This document shows positions 7,422 through 15,241 of a stretch of 35,773 nt of DNA, one piece after another (the stretch's first letter is position 1; each line of letters starts with the position of its first letter). Origin of the DNA: Parvularcula sp963922235 (lineage in GTDB: Bacteria; Pseudomonadota; Alphaproteobacteria; Caulobacterales; Parvularculaceae); NCBI GenBank assembly GCA_963922235.1, contig CAWUIJ010000011.1:1-35773 (forward strand), read 5' to 3'. Position numbers and translations under genes: made by a program. The notes under the pieces were generated by a model, which was not told the origin of the DNA, made no database searches, and saw only the letters and a program-made list of their open reading frames with translations.

Positions 7422-8132
7422 TTAACCAGCGACCAGGCCGGTGAGAAATCCGGTCAGATCGCCGGTGGTATGATGAATATGCTCAGCCCCTGCAAGGGCG
7501 GCACCTGGCCGCTTCTCGAGCGGCTCGTCATGGATCCAGTCGGCCTCGGTGGTAATCAGAACCGTCGTCATGCCGCGGCGATGCGGCTCCTGGAGGTTCA
7601 CCGCCATATCTTCGAACATTGCAGCCTTCGGCGCATCAATGCCGAAATGGGCTCCCGAGGCATCGTAATTCTCAGCATGCGGTTTAGGTACCCAGCCGCT
7701 CATCTCGACGTCAAAGACGTCATCAATGACATCGCCGAGCCCCATCTTGCCAAGGACATTGGCGGCATGACGGCAGCTGCCATTGGTATGGACAAACTTC
7801 CGCCCGGGAAGCGCGTCGATCGCGGCGCGGAGCTCCGGGGTGGGCTCAAGCACGGAGAGATCGATCTCATGCACATAATCCATGAAGGCATGGGGATCGA
7901 CGTCGTGCTGACGCATCAGCCCCGCCAGCGTGGTGCCATGCGCAGCATAAAGATCTTTTTGTACGCGCCGTGCATCGTCGCGATCGACCCCTAAGAGCTC
8001 GCTGACATAGCTCGTCATGCGGTAGTCAATTTCTTGGAAGAGATTGCAGCTCGCAGGGTAGAGCGTGTTATCGAGGTCAAAGACCCAGTCGCGCACATGG
8101 GCGAAGTCTTGCGCAGGAACGTGAACTGTCAC
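7422..8132 (-). CDS. HAD-superfamily pyrimidine 5'-nucleotidase
   Basis: A 236-residue protein with HAD motif I in WVFDLDNTLYP (the two Asp are nucleophile and acid/base). Motif II is in VHTNGSCRHA, motif III near VPKPHAENY and motif IV in AAMFEDMAVNLQEPH. This layout matches the pyrimidine 5'-nucleotidase group (SDT1/YjjG-like) that dephosphorylates UMP/CMP-type nucleotides. Exact substrate specificity is uncertain. I place the start at GTG 8132, because its first four bases GTGA overlap the stop codon of the upstream DUF1036 gene, and a longer frame to 8186 would run into that gene. It is followed ten bases later by dapD, a neighbour pair often seen in alphaproteobacteria. Confidence 0.9.
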   Translation of the reverse strand: MTVHVPAQDFAHVRDWVFDLDNTLYPASCNLFQEIDYRMTSYVSELLGVDRDDARRVQKDLYAAHGTTLAGLMRQHDVDPHAFMDYVHEIDLSVLEPTPELRAAIDALPGRKFVHTNGSCRHAANVLGKMGLGDVIDDVFDVEMSGWVPKPHAENYDASGAHFGIDAPKAAMFEDMAVNLQEPHRRGMTTVLITTEADWIHDEPLEKRPGAALAGAEHIHHTTGDLTGFLTGLVAG

Positions 8133-9181
8133 TGGGCCGTGGCGAGGTCGGGGTTGAATTGCTCGGCCGTGAATTCGAACGTCCAAGCGTTCTCGCCGCC
8201 GGTATCAATCCGGCGGAAGACGGCTGTGTCAAAGCCCTCTTCCTCGCAGGAGATATCGCTGCGGGCGTCGAATTGGACCGACGAGACGCAGAACGGTGTG
8301 TCACCACCGGCAAGCGTCAGCTCCTGGTTCTCGGCCTGCAAGATACCGTAGACATAGTAAGGTTCTTCACCGAGCGAACCGCGGCGCACCCTGGCACAAG
8401 CGCTGGTTTCAAGCCGCCACCAGCCCGATGAGCGGTAGCCCTCTTGATCATCAGTAGGCTGGGCAAAAGCCGCCCAAATCGGTAACTGAGTCTCGTTGCA
8501 GAAGAAGAAGCCGAGCTGAGCATCGTCATCATTGGCTTCCGAGATGAGTGAGTCGACCACCGCGGCATCAATGATGGCGTCGGAACCCAGGCCTCGGTCA
8601 CGGCGGTACTGGCGCAGCGCGGTCTTGGTCGCAGCGCCGAAGGCCCCATCAATCGCACCAATATCAAAACCGATATCGCTCAAGAGCCTCTGGACACCTG
8701 CAATCTTGGCATCCTGAAGCGGGAAATTCCGCTCATCGGTGAAGTCGGTGATGAAGTCGCCCTCGTCCTCCAGCGTCACCTCGACGGGATAGAAGTCGCG
8801 CTGGCGTTGCGGGTCGTTCGTGCACACACTTTGATCGCGCAAGGTAAAGAGGCTATCATTCTGTACACAGAGCGGCGTCTCCCCCGACCAGGTGCGCAGA
8901 GGACCGCGGTGGCCAGGGATGGCTTCGGCATAAACGAAGTAGCGACCAGGCTCGATATCATCACTGATCACGCGCTTGCACTCGCCAGGGCGGAGCCGCC
9001 ACCAGCCGCGGGTCAAAAGCTCTTGCTCGTCAAAGAAGCCCAGCGCTGCGGAGAGCGCGTAGCTCGATTTGTTGCAGAGGCTGTATTCTGCGGAGGCTTT
9101 CGGCGCCGCAGCCACACTCATGACCATCGCGACGAGGGCCAGCGAGAGAGTGCGCGACCAGGAGAAGACAGAATGGGTCAA
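8129..9181 (-). CDS. Secreted protein: DUF1036 - peptidoglycan-binding - DUF1036
   Basis: A 350-residue exported protein with a signal peptide cut after ASA near residue 31. Two DUF1036 copies are seen at about 33-140 and 223-335. They share LCNKSSYALSAALGF versus FCNETQLPIWAAF, RGWWRLRPGEC versus SGWWRLETSAC and FVYAEA versus YVYGIL, with matching cysteines. Between them (about 150-215) lies a peptidoglycan-binding-type module: VQRLLSDIGFDIGAIDGAFG, then KTALRQYRRDRGL. This predicts a periplasmic cell-wall-associated protein of unknown activity. The start is TTG 9181. No ATG precedes the signal sequence in the open frame and no good ribosome site is visible. Its stop overlaps the nucleotidase start (GTGA). 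Confidence 0.87.
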   Translation of the reverse strand: MTHSVFSWSRTLSLALVAMVMSVAAAPKASAEYSLCNKSSYALSAALGFFDEQELLTRGWWRLRPGECKRVISDDIEPGRYFVYAEAIPGHRGPLRTWSGETPLCVQNDSLFTLRDQSVCTNDPQRQRDFYPVEVTLEDEGDFITDFTDERNFPLQDAKIAGVQRLLSDIGFDIGAIDGAFGAATKTALRQYRRDRGLGSDAIIDAAVVDSLISEANDDDAQLGFFFCNETQLPIWAAFAQPTDDQEGYRSSGWWRLETSACARVRRGSLGEEPYYVYGILQAENQELTLAGGDTPFCVSSVQFDARSDISCEEEGFDTAVFRRIDTGGENAWTFEFTAEQFNPDLATAQ

Positions 9182-9320
9182 GGCGGGCCCGTTAACGTTG
9201 ATTTTGGATCACGCTCTTGTCGTCTATTCGCCCGCCAGGATCAAGCGCTGACGCGCCAAAGCAGCCAAAGCTTCATCTCCTGGGTTGGCGCGGGCCCAGC
9301 GGCGCTCTAGCTCCCTTCCC

Positions 9321-9611
9321 ATGGTAGCCAAACTCGACCCCGCCGCTCGCTCGCAATTCTTCAAAGATCACCCTGAATGGTCGGACGTGGTCGGCAAAGA
9401 TGCCGCCATGACCACGATTCAGTTCGGTGATTTCAAAGAGGCCTTCGCCTTCATGACCGTCGTTGCGCTCTTCGCGGAGCAGCACGACCACCATCCGGAA
9501 TGGTTCAATGTCTACAACCGGGTCGAGGTCACCCTCACCACCCACGACGCCGATGGCCTGTCCGAGCGCGACGTGGCGATGGCGGATTTCATCGACTCCG
9601 TGCGGCCTTAA
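9321..9611 (+). CDS. phhB: 4a-hydroxytetrahydrobiopterin dehydratase (PCD/DCoH family)
   Basis: A 96-residue pterin-4a-carbinolamine dehydratase-like protein. It recycles 4a-hydroxytetrahydrobiopterin, usually for phenylalanine hydroxylase, or serves a related pterin role. The signature HDHHPEWFNVYNRVEVTLTT (residues about 57-76) contains the conserved active-site histidines and the Glu/Trp, followed by the GLSERDVAMADFID helix. ATG 9321 was chosen since the family begins with a short helix and the upstream extension (from 9285) is not homologous. The binding site is weak. It is divergent from the DUF1036 gene. No phenylalanine hydroxylase lies in the window. Confidence 0.9.
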   Translation: MVAKLDPAARSQFFKDHPEWSDVVGKDAAMTTIQFGDFKEAFAFMTVVALFAEQHDHHPEWFNVYNRVEVTLTTHDADGLSERDVAMADFIDSVRP

Positions 9612-9639
9612 GGCATTGGCTGAAGCCGCCTGATCGTGC

Positions 9640-11595
9640 ATGCTTCCTCAGCATTCGCTGGGGGCGGGCATGCTGGGTAAGCTCACATCAAAATTCGCAG
9701 GCGGCCGGACGATGGAAAAGGCCGAGGCGCCGGCCAGCACCGGCAAAGAGCCGTGGTGGGGGCAAGTCACCCTGGCCGTCGGGGCCGTGGATGAAGCCTC
9801 CAAGCTGACCCGCTCCCTTTTCACCTATTTTCTGACGGTCAGCGCCTATGTCGCGATCGCGGTCTTCGGCACGACGCAGGAGATGCTCCTCCTCGATGCA
9901 GGGATTGAGCTGCCGATCATCGGGACCCAGGTGCCGGTGAACGCGTTCTTCATCCTCGCGCCGATCTTCATCGTGGCGTTTCACGGCAATCTGCTGGTCA
10001 AGCTGTGGGCCTTGAAGAAGAAGGCGGAGACCCAGGCGGGCCATATCGCTGACCGGTTTGGCGGCAAGGATGGCGAGGCGGTGCGCGCCTATCGCGAGCT
10101 TCTCTTCCCTTACGATTTCACCATGATCGTGGCGGGGCCCAAGGGGCGGCCCGTGATGCGCGGGGCGATGAGCTTGATCGTGGCCCTAACGGTCTTTATC
10201 GGGCCCCTCGCGCTCCTTTTCCTCATTATGCAGAAATTTGCGCCCGCCGGGATCAACGCGATGACGCTGTTCCATGGCGCGATCATCGCAGTCGACGCCG
10301 CGGCCCTCGCTCTTTTCCGTGCAGGCCTCCGCCGCCCCGAGATGCTCCGTCCCCTTATCGGCACGAGCCTACAAGTCTTAGCAATCGAAGCCGTGGGCGT
10401 CCTCGGTCTCTCCTTGGCATTGATCCGCTTGTCGCTGTGGATGGAAGATCCCGTGGTCTACAAGGCCGAGACACGGACACTCGGCCAAGCGCTGGAGGCG
10501 CGCGCGGTGAACCCTGAGGACGATGGTGGTCGAAACGAGTTCAGCAGCGCTGGATCATTCACAGCCCGCCTGGCCCTCCCTGCACTGAACAGCGATGGTT
10601 TCCTGTGTCTCGTCAATCCCGATGTGGCGCCCGATCTTTGTCCTGCCCTCCGTCGCGGACAATTGGCCAATGACACTGTCAGGCCGATTGCAGATGCAGA
10701 CCTCTTGGCTGGCCAAGAGCGGCTGAGTGATGCCGTCACTCAACTGTGCCGTGCCGCCGGCAACAGACAGTTGAGCCTTCGAGAGCGTCAGCTACGCGGG
10801 GCTTCCCTGGGCGGGATGGTGGCCCCGTGTGTCGACTTTCAAGGCAGCGACCTCACTTACGCTTACCTTGGGAGCGCCAACCTCACGTACGCTAACCTTT
10901 GGCGCGCCAACCTCACGTACGCTAACCTTTGGCGCGCCAACCTCACGTACGCTGACCTTGAGAGCGCCAACCTCACGTACGCTGACCTTGAGAGCGCCAA
11001 CCTCACGGCAGGAACGCTTGAAAAGAGCCTTTTGTTCAGCACTGACTTGCGAGGGGGCGTGATGACGGGGACGTCTTGGGGAGATGATATTCTGCATCCG
11101 GGCTTGATGCTCGCCTTTGTCGATCGGGTGTGTTTCGCTCCGCTCCTTTTGGGTGAGAATGAGGACGGGGAGCGGTTGGCCACATGCGATGGCCGCCCTG
11201 TCCCCCTTGACGAGCTAGTGGGTTTGGACCTCCCGGTGGACGACTTAGCCGTGGGGGATGAGGTGCTGGAGTCGAGCCCGCTGCCGAGCAATTTCGATAC
11301 ATTTGCCTGCGTTTGGGACGGGGGTGATCAACCCATCGGCACCGATAGGGCGCCGATGTCCCTCAAAAGCTGTGCGCATCCTGATTTTCGCGAGCGTCTG
11401 CGATGGCATTATTGTGGACAGATGAATAGGCGGGGCCAGCAAGACCTGTCCGTCCCCTACGACTACCGCACCGAACCCAACCCCCTCATCATCACCGCCG
11501 AGACCTGTGTCGATGTGGGACTGGGCACCGACCGGGAGCGGGAGTGGCTCGAAGAGAAATTTCCCGACTTCGATTGGCGCTACGTCCCCCGCTAA
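9640..11595 (+). CDS. Multi-pass membrane protein with pentapeptide repeats
   Basis: A 651-residue protein. The N-terminal ~270 residues hold about five hydrophobic segments (about 60-80, 100-125, 176-198, 208-228, 238-263). The motif FGTTQEMLLL is followed by ELPIIGTQVPVNAFFILAP and then HGNLL. I know this membrane module from other bacterial pentapeptide-repeat proteins, but its function is not established. Residues about 404-456 are A(N/D)LXX pentapeptides (NLTYANLWRA, NLTYADLESA), forming a right-handed beta helix. A cysteine-containing C-terminal region to residue 651 has no recognised family. Alternative starts are ATG 9670 (after GGGGGCGGG) and ATG 9712; the topology is unaffected. It lies 28 bases after the dehydratase gene and 85 before chvI. 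Confidence 0.8.
   Translation: MLPQHSLGAGMLGKLTSKFAGGRTMEKAEAPASTGKEPWWGQVTLAVGAVDEASKLTRSLFTYFLTVSAYVAIAVFGTTQEMLLLDAGIELPIIGTQVPVNAFFILAPIFIVAFHGNLLVKLWALKKKAETQAGHIADRFGGKDGEAVRAYRELLFPYDFTMIVAGPKGRPVMRGAMSLIVALTVFIGPLALLFLIMQKFAPAGINAMTLFHGAIIAVDAAALALFRAGLRRPEMLRPLIGTSLQVLAIEAVGVLGLSLALIRLSLWMEDPVVYKAETRTLGQALEARAVNPEDDGGRNEFSSAGSFTARLALPALNSDGFLCLVNPDVAPDLCPALRRGQLANDTVRPIADADLLAGQERLSDAVTQLCRAAGNRQLSLRERQLRGASLGGMVAPCVDFQGSDLTYAYLGSANLTYANLWRANLTYANLWRANLTYADLESANLTYADLESANLTAGTLEKSLLFSTDLRGGVMTGTSWGDDILHPGLMLAFVDRVCFAPLLLGENEDGERLATCDGRPVPLDELVGLDLPVDDLAVGDEVLESSPLPSNFDTFACVWDGGDQPIGTDRAPMSLKSCAHPDFRERLRWHYCGQMNRRGQQDLSVPYDYRTEPNPLIITAETCVDVGLGTDREREWLEEKFPDFDWRYVPR
10851..11007 (+). 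repeat. 30-bp tandem repeat inside the pentapeptide-protein gene
   Basis: There are five units with an exact 30-bp period: 10851-10880, 10881-10910, 10911-10940, 10941-10970 and 10971-11000, plus a 7-bp partial unit. Units two and three are identical, and units four and five are identical. Each unit encodes two pentapeptides. Such identity at synonymous positions indicates recent copying, so the copy number probably varies between strains. Confidence 0.95.
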
Positions 11596-11639
11596 ACCCC
11601 TACGTGACATCTTAACACCCTCCACACCTTTCCTTGCTA

Positions 11640-11673
11640 GACCCCTCCCGTTGCGGGGTCGGTCTTGGGAGGG
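11640..11673 (+). promoter_or_regulatory. chvI leader with two mutually exclusive hairpins
   Basis: Hairpin A pairs GACCCC (11640-11645) with GGGGTC (11655-11660). Hairpin B pairs CCCTCCC (11643-11649) with GGGAGGG (11667-11673), which is the Shine-Dalgarno of chvI seven bases before its ATG. The two share bases, so A exposes and B hides the ribosome site. The pairing is seen directly; a switching role is inference. Confidence 0.45.
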
Positions 11674-11680
11674 ACAAGAT

Positions 11681-12376
11681 ATGGCGTCCATCGCTTTGAT
11701 CGATGACGACGAGAACATTCTCACGTCGGTATCGATCGCGCTTGAGGCCGAGGGCCATGGGGTCACCACCTTCACCGATGGGGCATCGGCGTTGGATGGG
11801 ATCCTCGGGAAGTCACCCGACTTGGTTCTCTCTGACATTAAAATGCCGCGTATGGACGGGGTCGAGCTCCTGCGCCGTTTGCGCCAGGACAGCTCTGTGC
11901 CGTTCATTTTCTTGACGTCTAAGGACGATGAGATTGACGAGGCGCTGGGCCTGACCATGGGTGCGGACGATTATGTTCGCAAACCGTTCAGCCAACGCTT
12001 GCTCATGGAACGGGTCAAAGCCGTGCTTCGCCGCGCGACCACGGCGCCCAACGAAGCCCGCGACGAGCAGAACCAGATCATGCGCCGGGGCAGCCTCACG
12101 CTCGACCCGCCGCAGCACGCCTGCAGCTGGAAGGGCGAGCGGGTCACGCTGACGGTCACGGAATTCTTGATTTTGCAAGCGCTTGCCGCACGCCCGGGCT
12201 TTGTGAAGTCCCGCGATGCGCTGATGGACGCGGCTTATGACGATCAAGTCTATGTCGATGACCGCACCATCGATAGCCATATCAAACGCATAAGGAAGAA
12301 ATTCCGCGTCGTCGATGACACCTTCGACGGTATCGAGACTCTCTATGGCGTCGGCTACAAATATAAGTGCGACTAA
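11681..12376 (+). CDS. chvI: ChvI-family response regulator (OmpR/PhoB type)
   Basis: A 231-residue two-domain response regulator. The receiver domain (1-120) has the acidic pocket DDDE at 8-11, phospho-acceptor Asp52 in LVLSDIKMPRMDG and Lys101 in VRKPF. The C-terminal winged-helix DNA-binding domain (~137-228) has TLTVTEFLILQAL, DDRTIDSHIKRIRKKF and the ending YGVGYKY. These match ChvI/BatR, the regulator of envelope, acid and host-interaction genes paired with ChvG. ATG 11681 follows GGGAGGG at the right distance, so the longer open frame from 11507 is rejected. It is 28 bases upstream of chvG. The leader may be structured, as noted for 11640-11673. Confidence 0.95.
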   Translation: MASIALIDDDENILTSVSIALEAEGHGVTTFTDGASALDGILGKSPDLVLSDIKMPRMDGVELLRRLRQDSSVPFIFLTSKDDEIDEALGLTMGADDYVRKPFSQRLLMERVKAVLRRATTAPNEARDEQNQIMRRGSLTLDPPQHACSWKGERVTLTVTEFLILQALAARPGFVKSRDALMDAAYDDQVYVDDRTIDSHIKRIRKKFRVVDDTFDGIETLYGVGYKYKCD

Positions 12377-12404
12377 CCCCGCGCGCTCTCGCAACGCGCG
12401 CCCT

Positions 12405-14072
12405 ATGCGGGCGACGCGGCGGGATCTCCCGCGTCAGCAATGGCGCGGGATTGCCTCTTATGTGGTGCGCCCGAGCCGGTTCGGTGCTGCGCTCATCCTG
12501 GGCAACACCATTGGGCTGATCATTCTTGTCCTCGGCGCGATGGGCCTTGGTGCCTACCGGGACGCTCTTGTCACCAATCAGCTGGAGCTTCTTGAACGCC
12601 AGGCTGTTTTAGGCCGAACACTGATTGAACATGACCGGGTTTGCGGTGGCCGCGGTTGCTTCGACAATCCCGATCGCGCGGCCCAAGTGCTGATCGACGC
12701 ATCGGCTGGCTTCGATGGACGCATTGCGCTCTATCAAAGCATCAGCCGCCGTCCGGCTCTGATCGCCCAAACAAAGGTCGAGGAAGACCTCGCGCCCCAG
12801 GCCCAGGCGATCCCGGATGCTCTTCCAACCCAAGCGCTTCCAGGCGATATGTCGACGGCCCTCGCCAGCAAGCTTGAAGCATGGATCTTTGATGGGCCCC
12901 TCCGTGAGCGCGCCACCGACCAAACGCTCGACGACGAACTGTCATCTGTCGTTCTGTCAGACGGCGAAGAGGCCGTGTCGCTCCGGTTGACGGAGAATGG
13001 GTCGATCGCCGCATCAATCAGTCTACCCATCGTCAACAAAGACACAGGTCTCATCACCGGCGCTCTGGTGGCTGAGACGAGGGACTTTGAAATTGCAAAC
13101 CAGAGGGTGCGCCGCGCGCTCCTGCCGATCGTGCTCCTCACGCTCGGCACCGCGTCGATCTCCGCTCTCATCCTTACAGCTGCCGTGTCCCAACCGGTCC
13201 GAGAACTCTCGATTGCTGCGGACAGGATCGCTGCCTCTGTTGGTCGCGCGAGCCGTGTGAAGATCCCCGACTTTGATCACCGCCCTGACGAAGTGGGGCG
13301 ACTGAGCCGGTCCTTCCGTGCCATGACGGCAGCATTGGTGGAGCGGATCGAAAACATCGACAGCTTCGCCGCGGATGTCAGCCATGAGATGAAGAACCCG
13401 CTGACATCGTTGCGCAGCGCCGTTGAAACACTGGACAAGTGCAAAACCGACACCCAGCGCGATCGTCTGCTCGAAGTCATCAGCAATGATGTGGAACGGC
13501 TCGATCGCCTCATCTCCGACATCTCCAGCGCCTCGCGCTTGGATTCGCAGCTGGCGACTGATGAGCGGCGGGTGATCAGCGCAGCGCAGCTGATCAAGGA
13601 CATCACAAGCTCGTACAAAGCCGTGACCGACGCCGGGGGGCCGATGGTCAACTTCTGGAACGACACCGACGGCGATCCGAAAATCTACGCCACGCCGAGC
13701 GCCTTTGGCCGGGTGATCCGGAATTTGATCGACAACGCGATCAGCTTCAGCCCGAAAAACGGCGCCGTGACGGTGGCTCTTGAGAAAGACAACGGACATC
13801 GCCAGGGTCTTCTCCTTCTGACTGTCACAGACGAAGGACCAGGCGTGCCCGAGGAAAACCTCGAGAGTATCTTCAACCGGTTTTACACCTCGCGGCCTGA
13901 TGGCGCGACGTTCGGCTCCAATTCGGGCCTGGGCCTCGCCATCGCGCGGCAAATTGTGAAAAGCCATGGCGGCTACATTTGGTGCCAGAATGTCCGCGAC
14001 GAGGACAATCCTGATGCCTCAGGCGCCTGTTTCACCGTCGAAATTCCGATCCATAAGGGCGGCTCTGCCTGA
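12405..14072 (+). CDS. chvG: ChvG-family sensor histidine kinase
   Basis: A 555-residue membrane kinase. The first membrane segment is at ~28-51, the periplasmic sensor at ~52-236, the second membrane segment at ~237-261 and HAMP at ~262-315. The phospho-acceptor helix SFAADVSHEMKNPLTSLRSA has His327. The ATP-binding domain has the N box RNLIDNAISFSP, the G1 box DEGPGVPEENL and the G2 box SGLGLAIA. It is the partner of ChvI. The periplasmic part carries two cysteines (Cys80 and Cys85, CGGRGC), which could form a disulphide in that compartment. ATG 12405 is preferred over the open frame from 12315, which overlaps chvI. The stop overlaps the hprK start (TGATG), consistent with translational coupling. 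Confidence 0.94.
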   Translation: MRATRRDLPRQQWRGIASYVVRPSRFGAALILGNTIGLIILVLGAMGLGAYRDALVTNQLELLERQAVLGRTLIEHDRVCGGRGCFDNPDRAAQVLIDASAGFDGRIALYQSISRRPALIAQTKVEEDLAPQAQAIPDALPTQALPGDMSTALASKLEAWIFDGPLRERATDQTLDDELSSVVLSDGEEAVSLRLTENGSIAASISLPIVNKDTGLITGALVAETRDFEIANQRVRRALLPIVLLTLGTASISALILTAAVSQPVRELSIAADRIAASVGRASRVKIPDFDHRPDEVGRLSRSFRAMTAALVERIENIDSFAADVSHEMKNPLTSLRSAVETLDKCKTDTQRDRLLEVISNDVERLDRLISDISSASRLDSQLATDERRVISAAQLIKDITSSYKAVTDAGGPMVNFWNDTDGDPKIYATPSAFGRVIRNLIDNAISFSPKNGAVTVALEKDNGHRQGLLLLTVTDEGPGVPEENLESIFNRFYTSRPDGATFGSNSGLGLAIARQIVKSHGGYIWCQNVRDEDNPDASGACFTVEIPIHKGGSA

Positions 14073-14533
14073 TGGCACTCCACGGCACCGCGATTGGCGT
14101 GGCTTTGGATCTTGATGGCCCCTTGCGCGGCGTGTTGCTTGTCGGGCCGCCTGGCAGTGGCAAGTCCCGCTTAGCGGCTGAGCTCATCGCCCACTGTCCC
14201 CATCAACGGACAGGGCTGATCGCCGATGATCTCATCACCTTTGACACCTGCGGATGGGCCGTGACGCCCGAAGCGGGCCCACTCCTGCACTTACGCGGCG
14301 TGGGAATAGCAAAGGTGCGCGGCGCACCGCCGATGGCCATCGATTTTGTGGTCACGCTGGGGCCAAGCGACAACGATGACGCGATTAAAGCCGAGGAAGC
14401 CCTTTCGGGTGCACAGACAGTTCCCGTGGAACCTGATGGTGCCAATGCAGCGGCTCTCAGATTAGCGCTCAGGTCTCTTGCATCTGGTCAATCTCTGTGG
14501 TGCGGTTTCGAGCCCGGACCGGCCACCATTTGA
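14072..14533 (+). CDS. hprK: HPr kinase/phosphorylase, short alphaproteobacterial type
   Basis: A 153-residue protein with the P-loop GPPGSGKS at residues 25-32, ADDLITFD at 51-58 and RGVGIAKV at 75-82, which matches the HprK signature region. It lacks the N-terminal domain of the ~310-residue Firmicutes enzyme, as is normal in alphaproteobacteria. It should phosphorylate HPr on the regulatory serine and remove that phosphate, linking carbon or energy state to PTS output. It overlaps chvG by one base pair step (TGATG) and precedes manX by seven bases, so the kinase and its substrate HPr are made from one transcript together with the ChvGI pair. Confidence 0.94.
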   Translation: MALHGTAIGVALDLDGPLRGVLLVGPPGSGKSRLAAELIAHCPHQRTGLIADDLITFDTCGWAVTPEAGPLLHLRGVGIAKVRGAPPMAIDFVVTLGPSDNDDAIKAEEALSGAQTVPVEPDGANAAALRLALRSLASGQSLWCGFEPGPATI

Positions 14534-14540
14534 GGATCAC

Positions 14541-14960
14541 ATGATAGGGATTGTTGTCGTCACCCACGGCAATCTGGCTAAAGAGCTTCTCCTCGCAGCC
14601 CTTCACGTTGTTGGACCACAGCAAGGTCTCCGCTCCGTGTGCATTGGCGCTGACGATGACATGGAAAAGCGCCGCCGCGATATTGTCCGTGCAGCGAAAG
14701 AGGCTGGCGGAGAAAATGGCGCGATCATCCTCACCGATATGTTTGGCGGCACACCCTCCAACCTCGCCATCGCGGTGATGGAAGAAGCCAAGAGCGAAGT
14801 GATCGCGGGCGTCAATCTCCCCATGCTGATCAAATTGGCGCCACAAGCCTATCGGGAAAAAACGCCCATGGCTGACGCTGTCAAAGATGCTCACGAGGCT
14901 GGCCGGAAGTATATCAACGTGGCGTCCTGGGTCCTGAAGGGCGAAGAGGCCAGCGCATGA
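14541..14960 (+). CDS. manX: PTS EIIA component, mannose family
   Basis: A 139-residue EIIA(Man)-type protein. The phospho-accepting residue is His9 in IVVVTHGNLA, and the family motif ILTDMFGGTPSNLA lies in the middle. The start at ATG 14541 gives the standard N-terminus MIGIVVVTHG, so the longer frame from 14478 is not used. No EIIB, EIIC or EIID sugar-transport domains are nearby. In alphaproteobacteria such an EIIA acts as a regulatory phospho-protein rather than a sugar importer. The last four bases ATGA overlap the start of ptsH. Confidence 0.95.
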   Translation: MIGIVVVTHGNLAKELLLAALHVVGPQQGLRSVCIGADDDMEKRRRDIVRAAKEAGGENGAIILTDMFGGTPSNLAIAVMEEAKSEVIAGVNLPMLIKLAPQAYREKTPMADAVKDAHEAGRKYINVASWVLKGEEASA

Positions 14961-15241
14961 GCGAAACCGCAGAAGCCTCGGTGACGATCGTTAATATCAG
15001 AGGTCTTCACGCGCGGGCCGCTTCCAAGATTTGTGAAGAAGCTGCAAAATTCAGTGCCAGGATGACTGTGAGCAAAGACGGAACCACCGTCGGTGCACGG
15101 TCGCTTATGGCGCTCTTGATGCTCGGCGCTGGCAAGGGCTCGAGCGTCCAGATCAGGGCTGAAGGCGACGATGCAGAAGCCGCCTTGGGCGCTCTTCAAA
15201 CCCTGATCGAGGCCGGGTTCTATGAAGAGGATCCAGCTTAG
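14957..15241 (+). CDS. ptsH: PTS phosphocarrier protein HPr (NPr-like)
   Basis: A 94-residue HPr. The EI-dependent phosphorylation site is His18 in RGLHARAASK. The serine used by HprK is Ser49 in ARSLMALLML, the position equivalent to Ser46 of classical HPr, followed by GAGKGSSVQI. It passes phosphate from Enzyme I to the EIIA encoded just upstream. Enzyme I (ptsP or ptsI) is not in the window. The gene overlaps manX by ATGA and its stop codon overlaps the convergent truB stop by four bases. Confidence 0.96.
   Translation: MSETAEASVTIVNIRGLHARAASKICEEAAKFSARMTVSKDGTTVGARSLMALLMLGAGKGSSVQIRAEGDDAEAALGALQTLIEAGFYEEDPA

Noticed and set aside
6374..7444. 356-codon plus-strand frame opposite marR and dapD
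   Set aside because: It overlaps the full dapD gene in antisense and has shadow-type His/Arg-rich composition.
10792..11097. Minus-strand repetitive frame with VREVGALKVS units
   Set aside because: This is the reverse reading of the 30-bp tandem repeats in the pentapeptide-protein gene.
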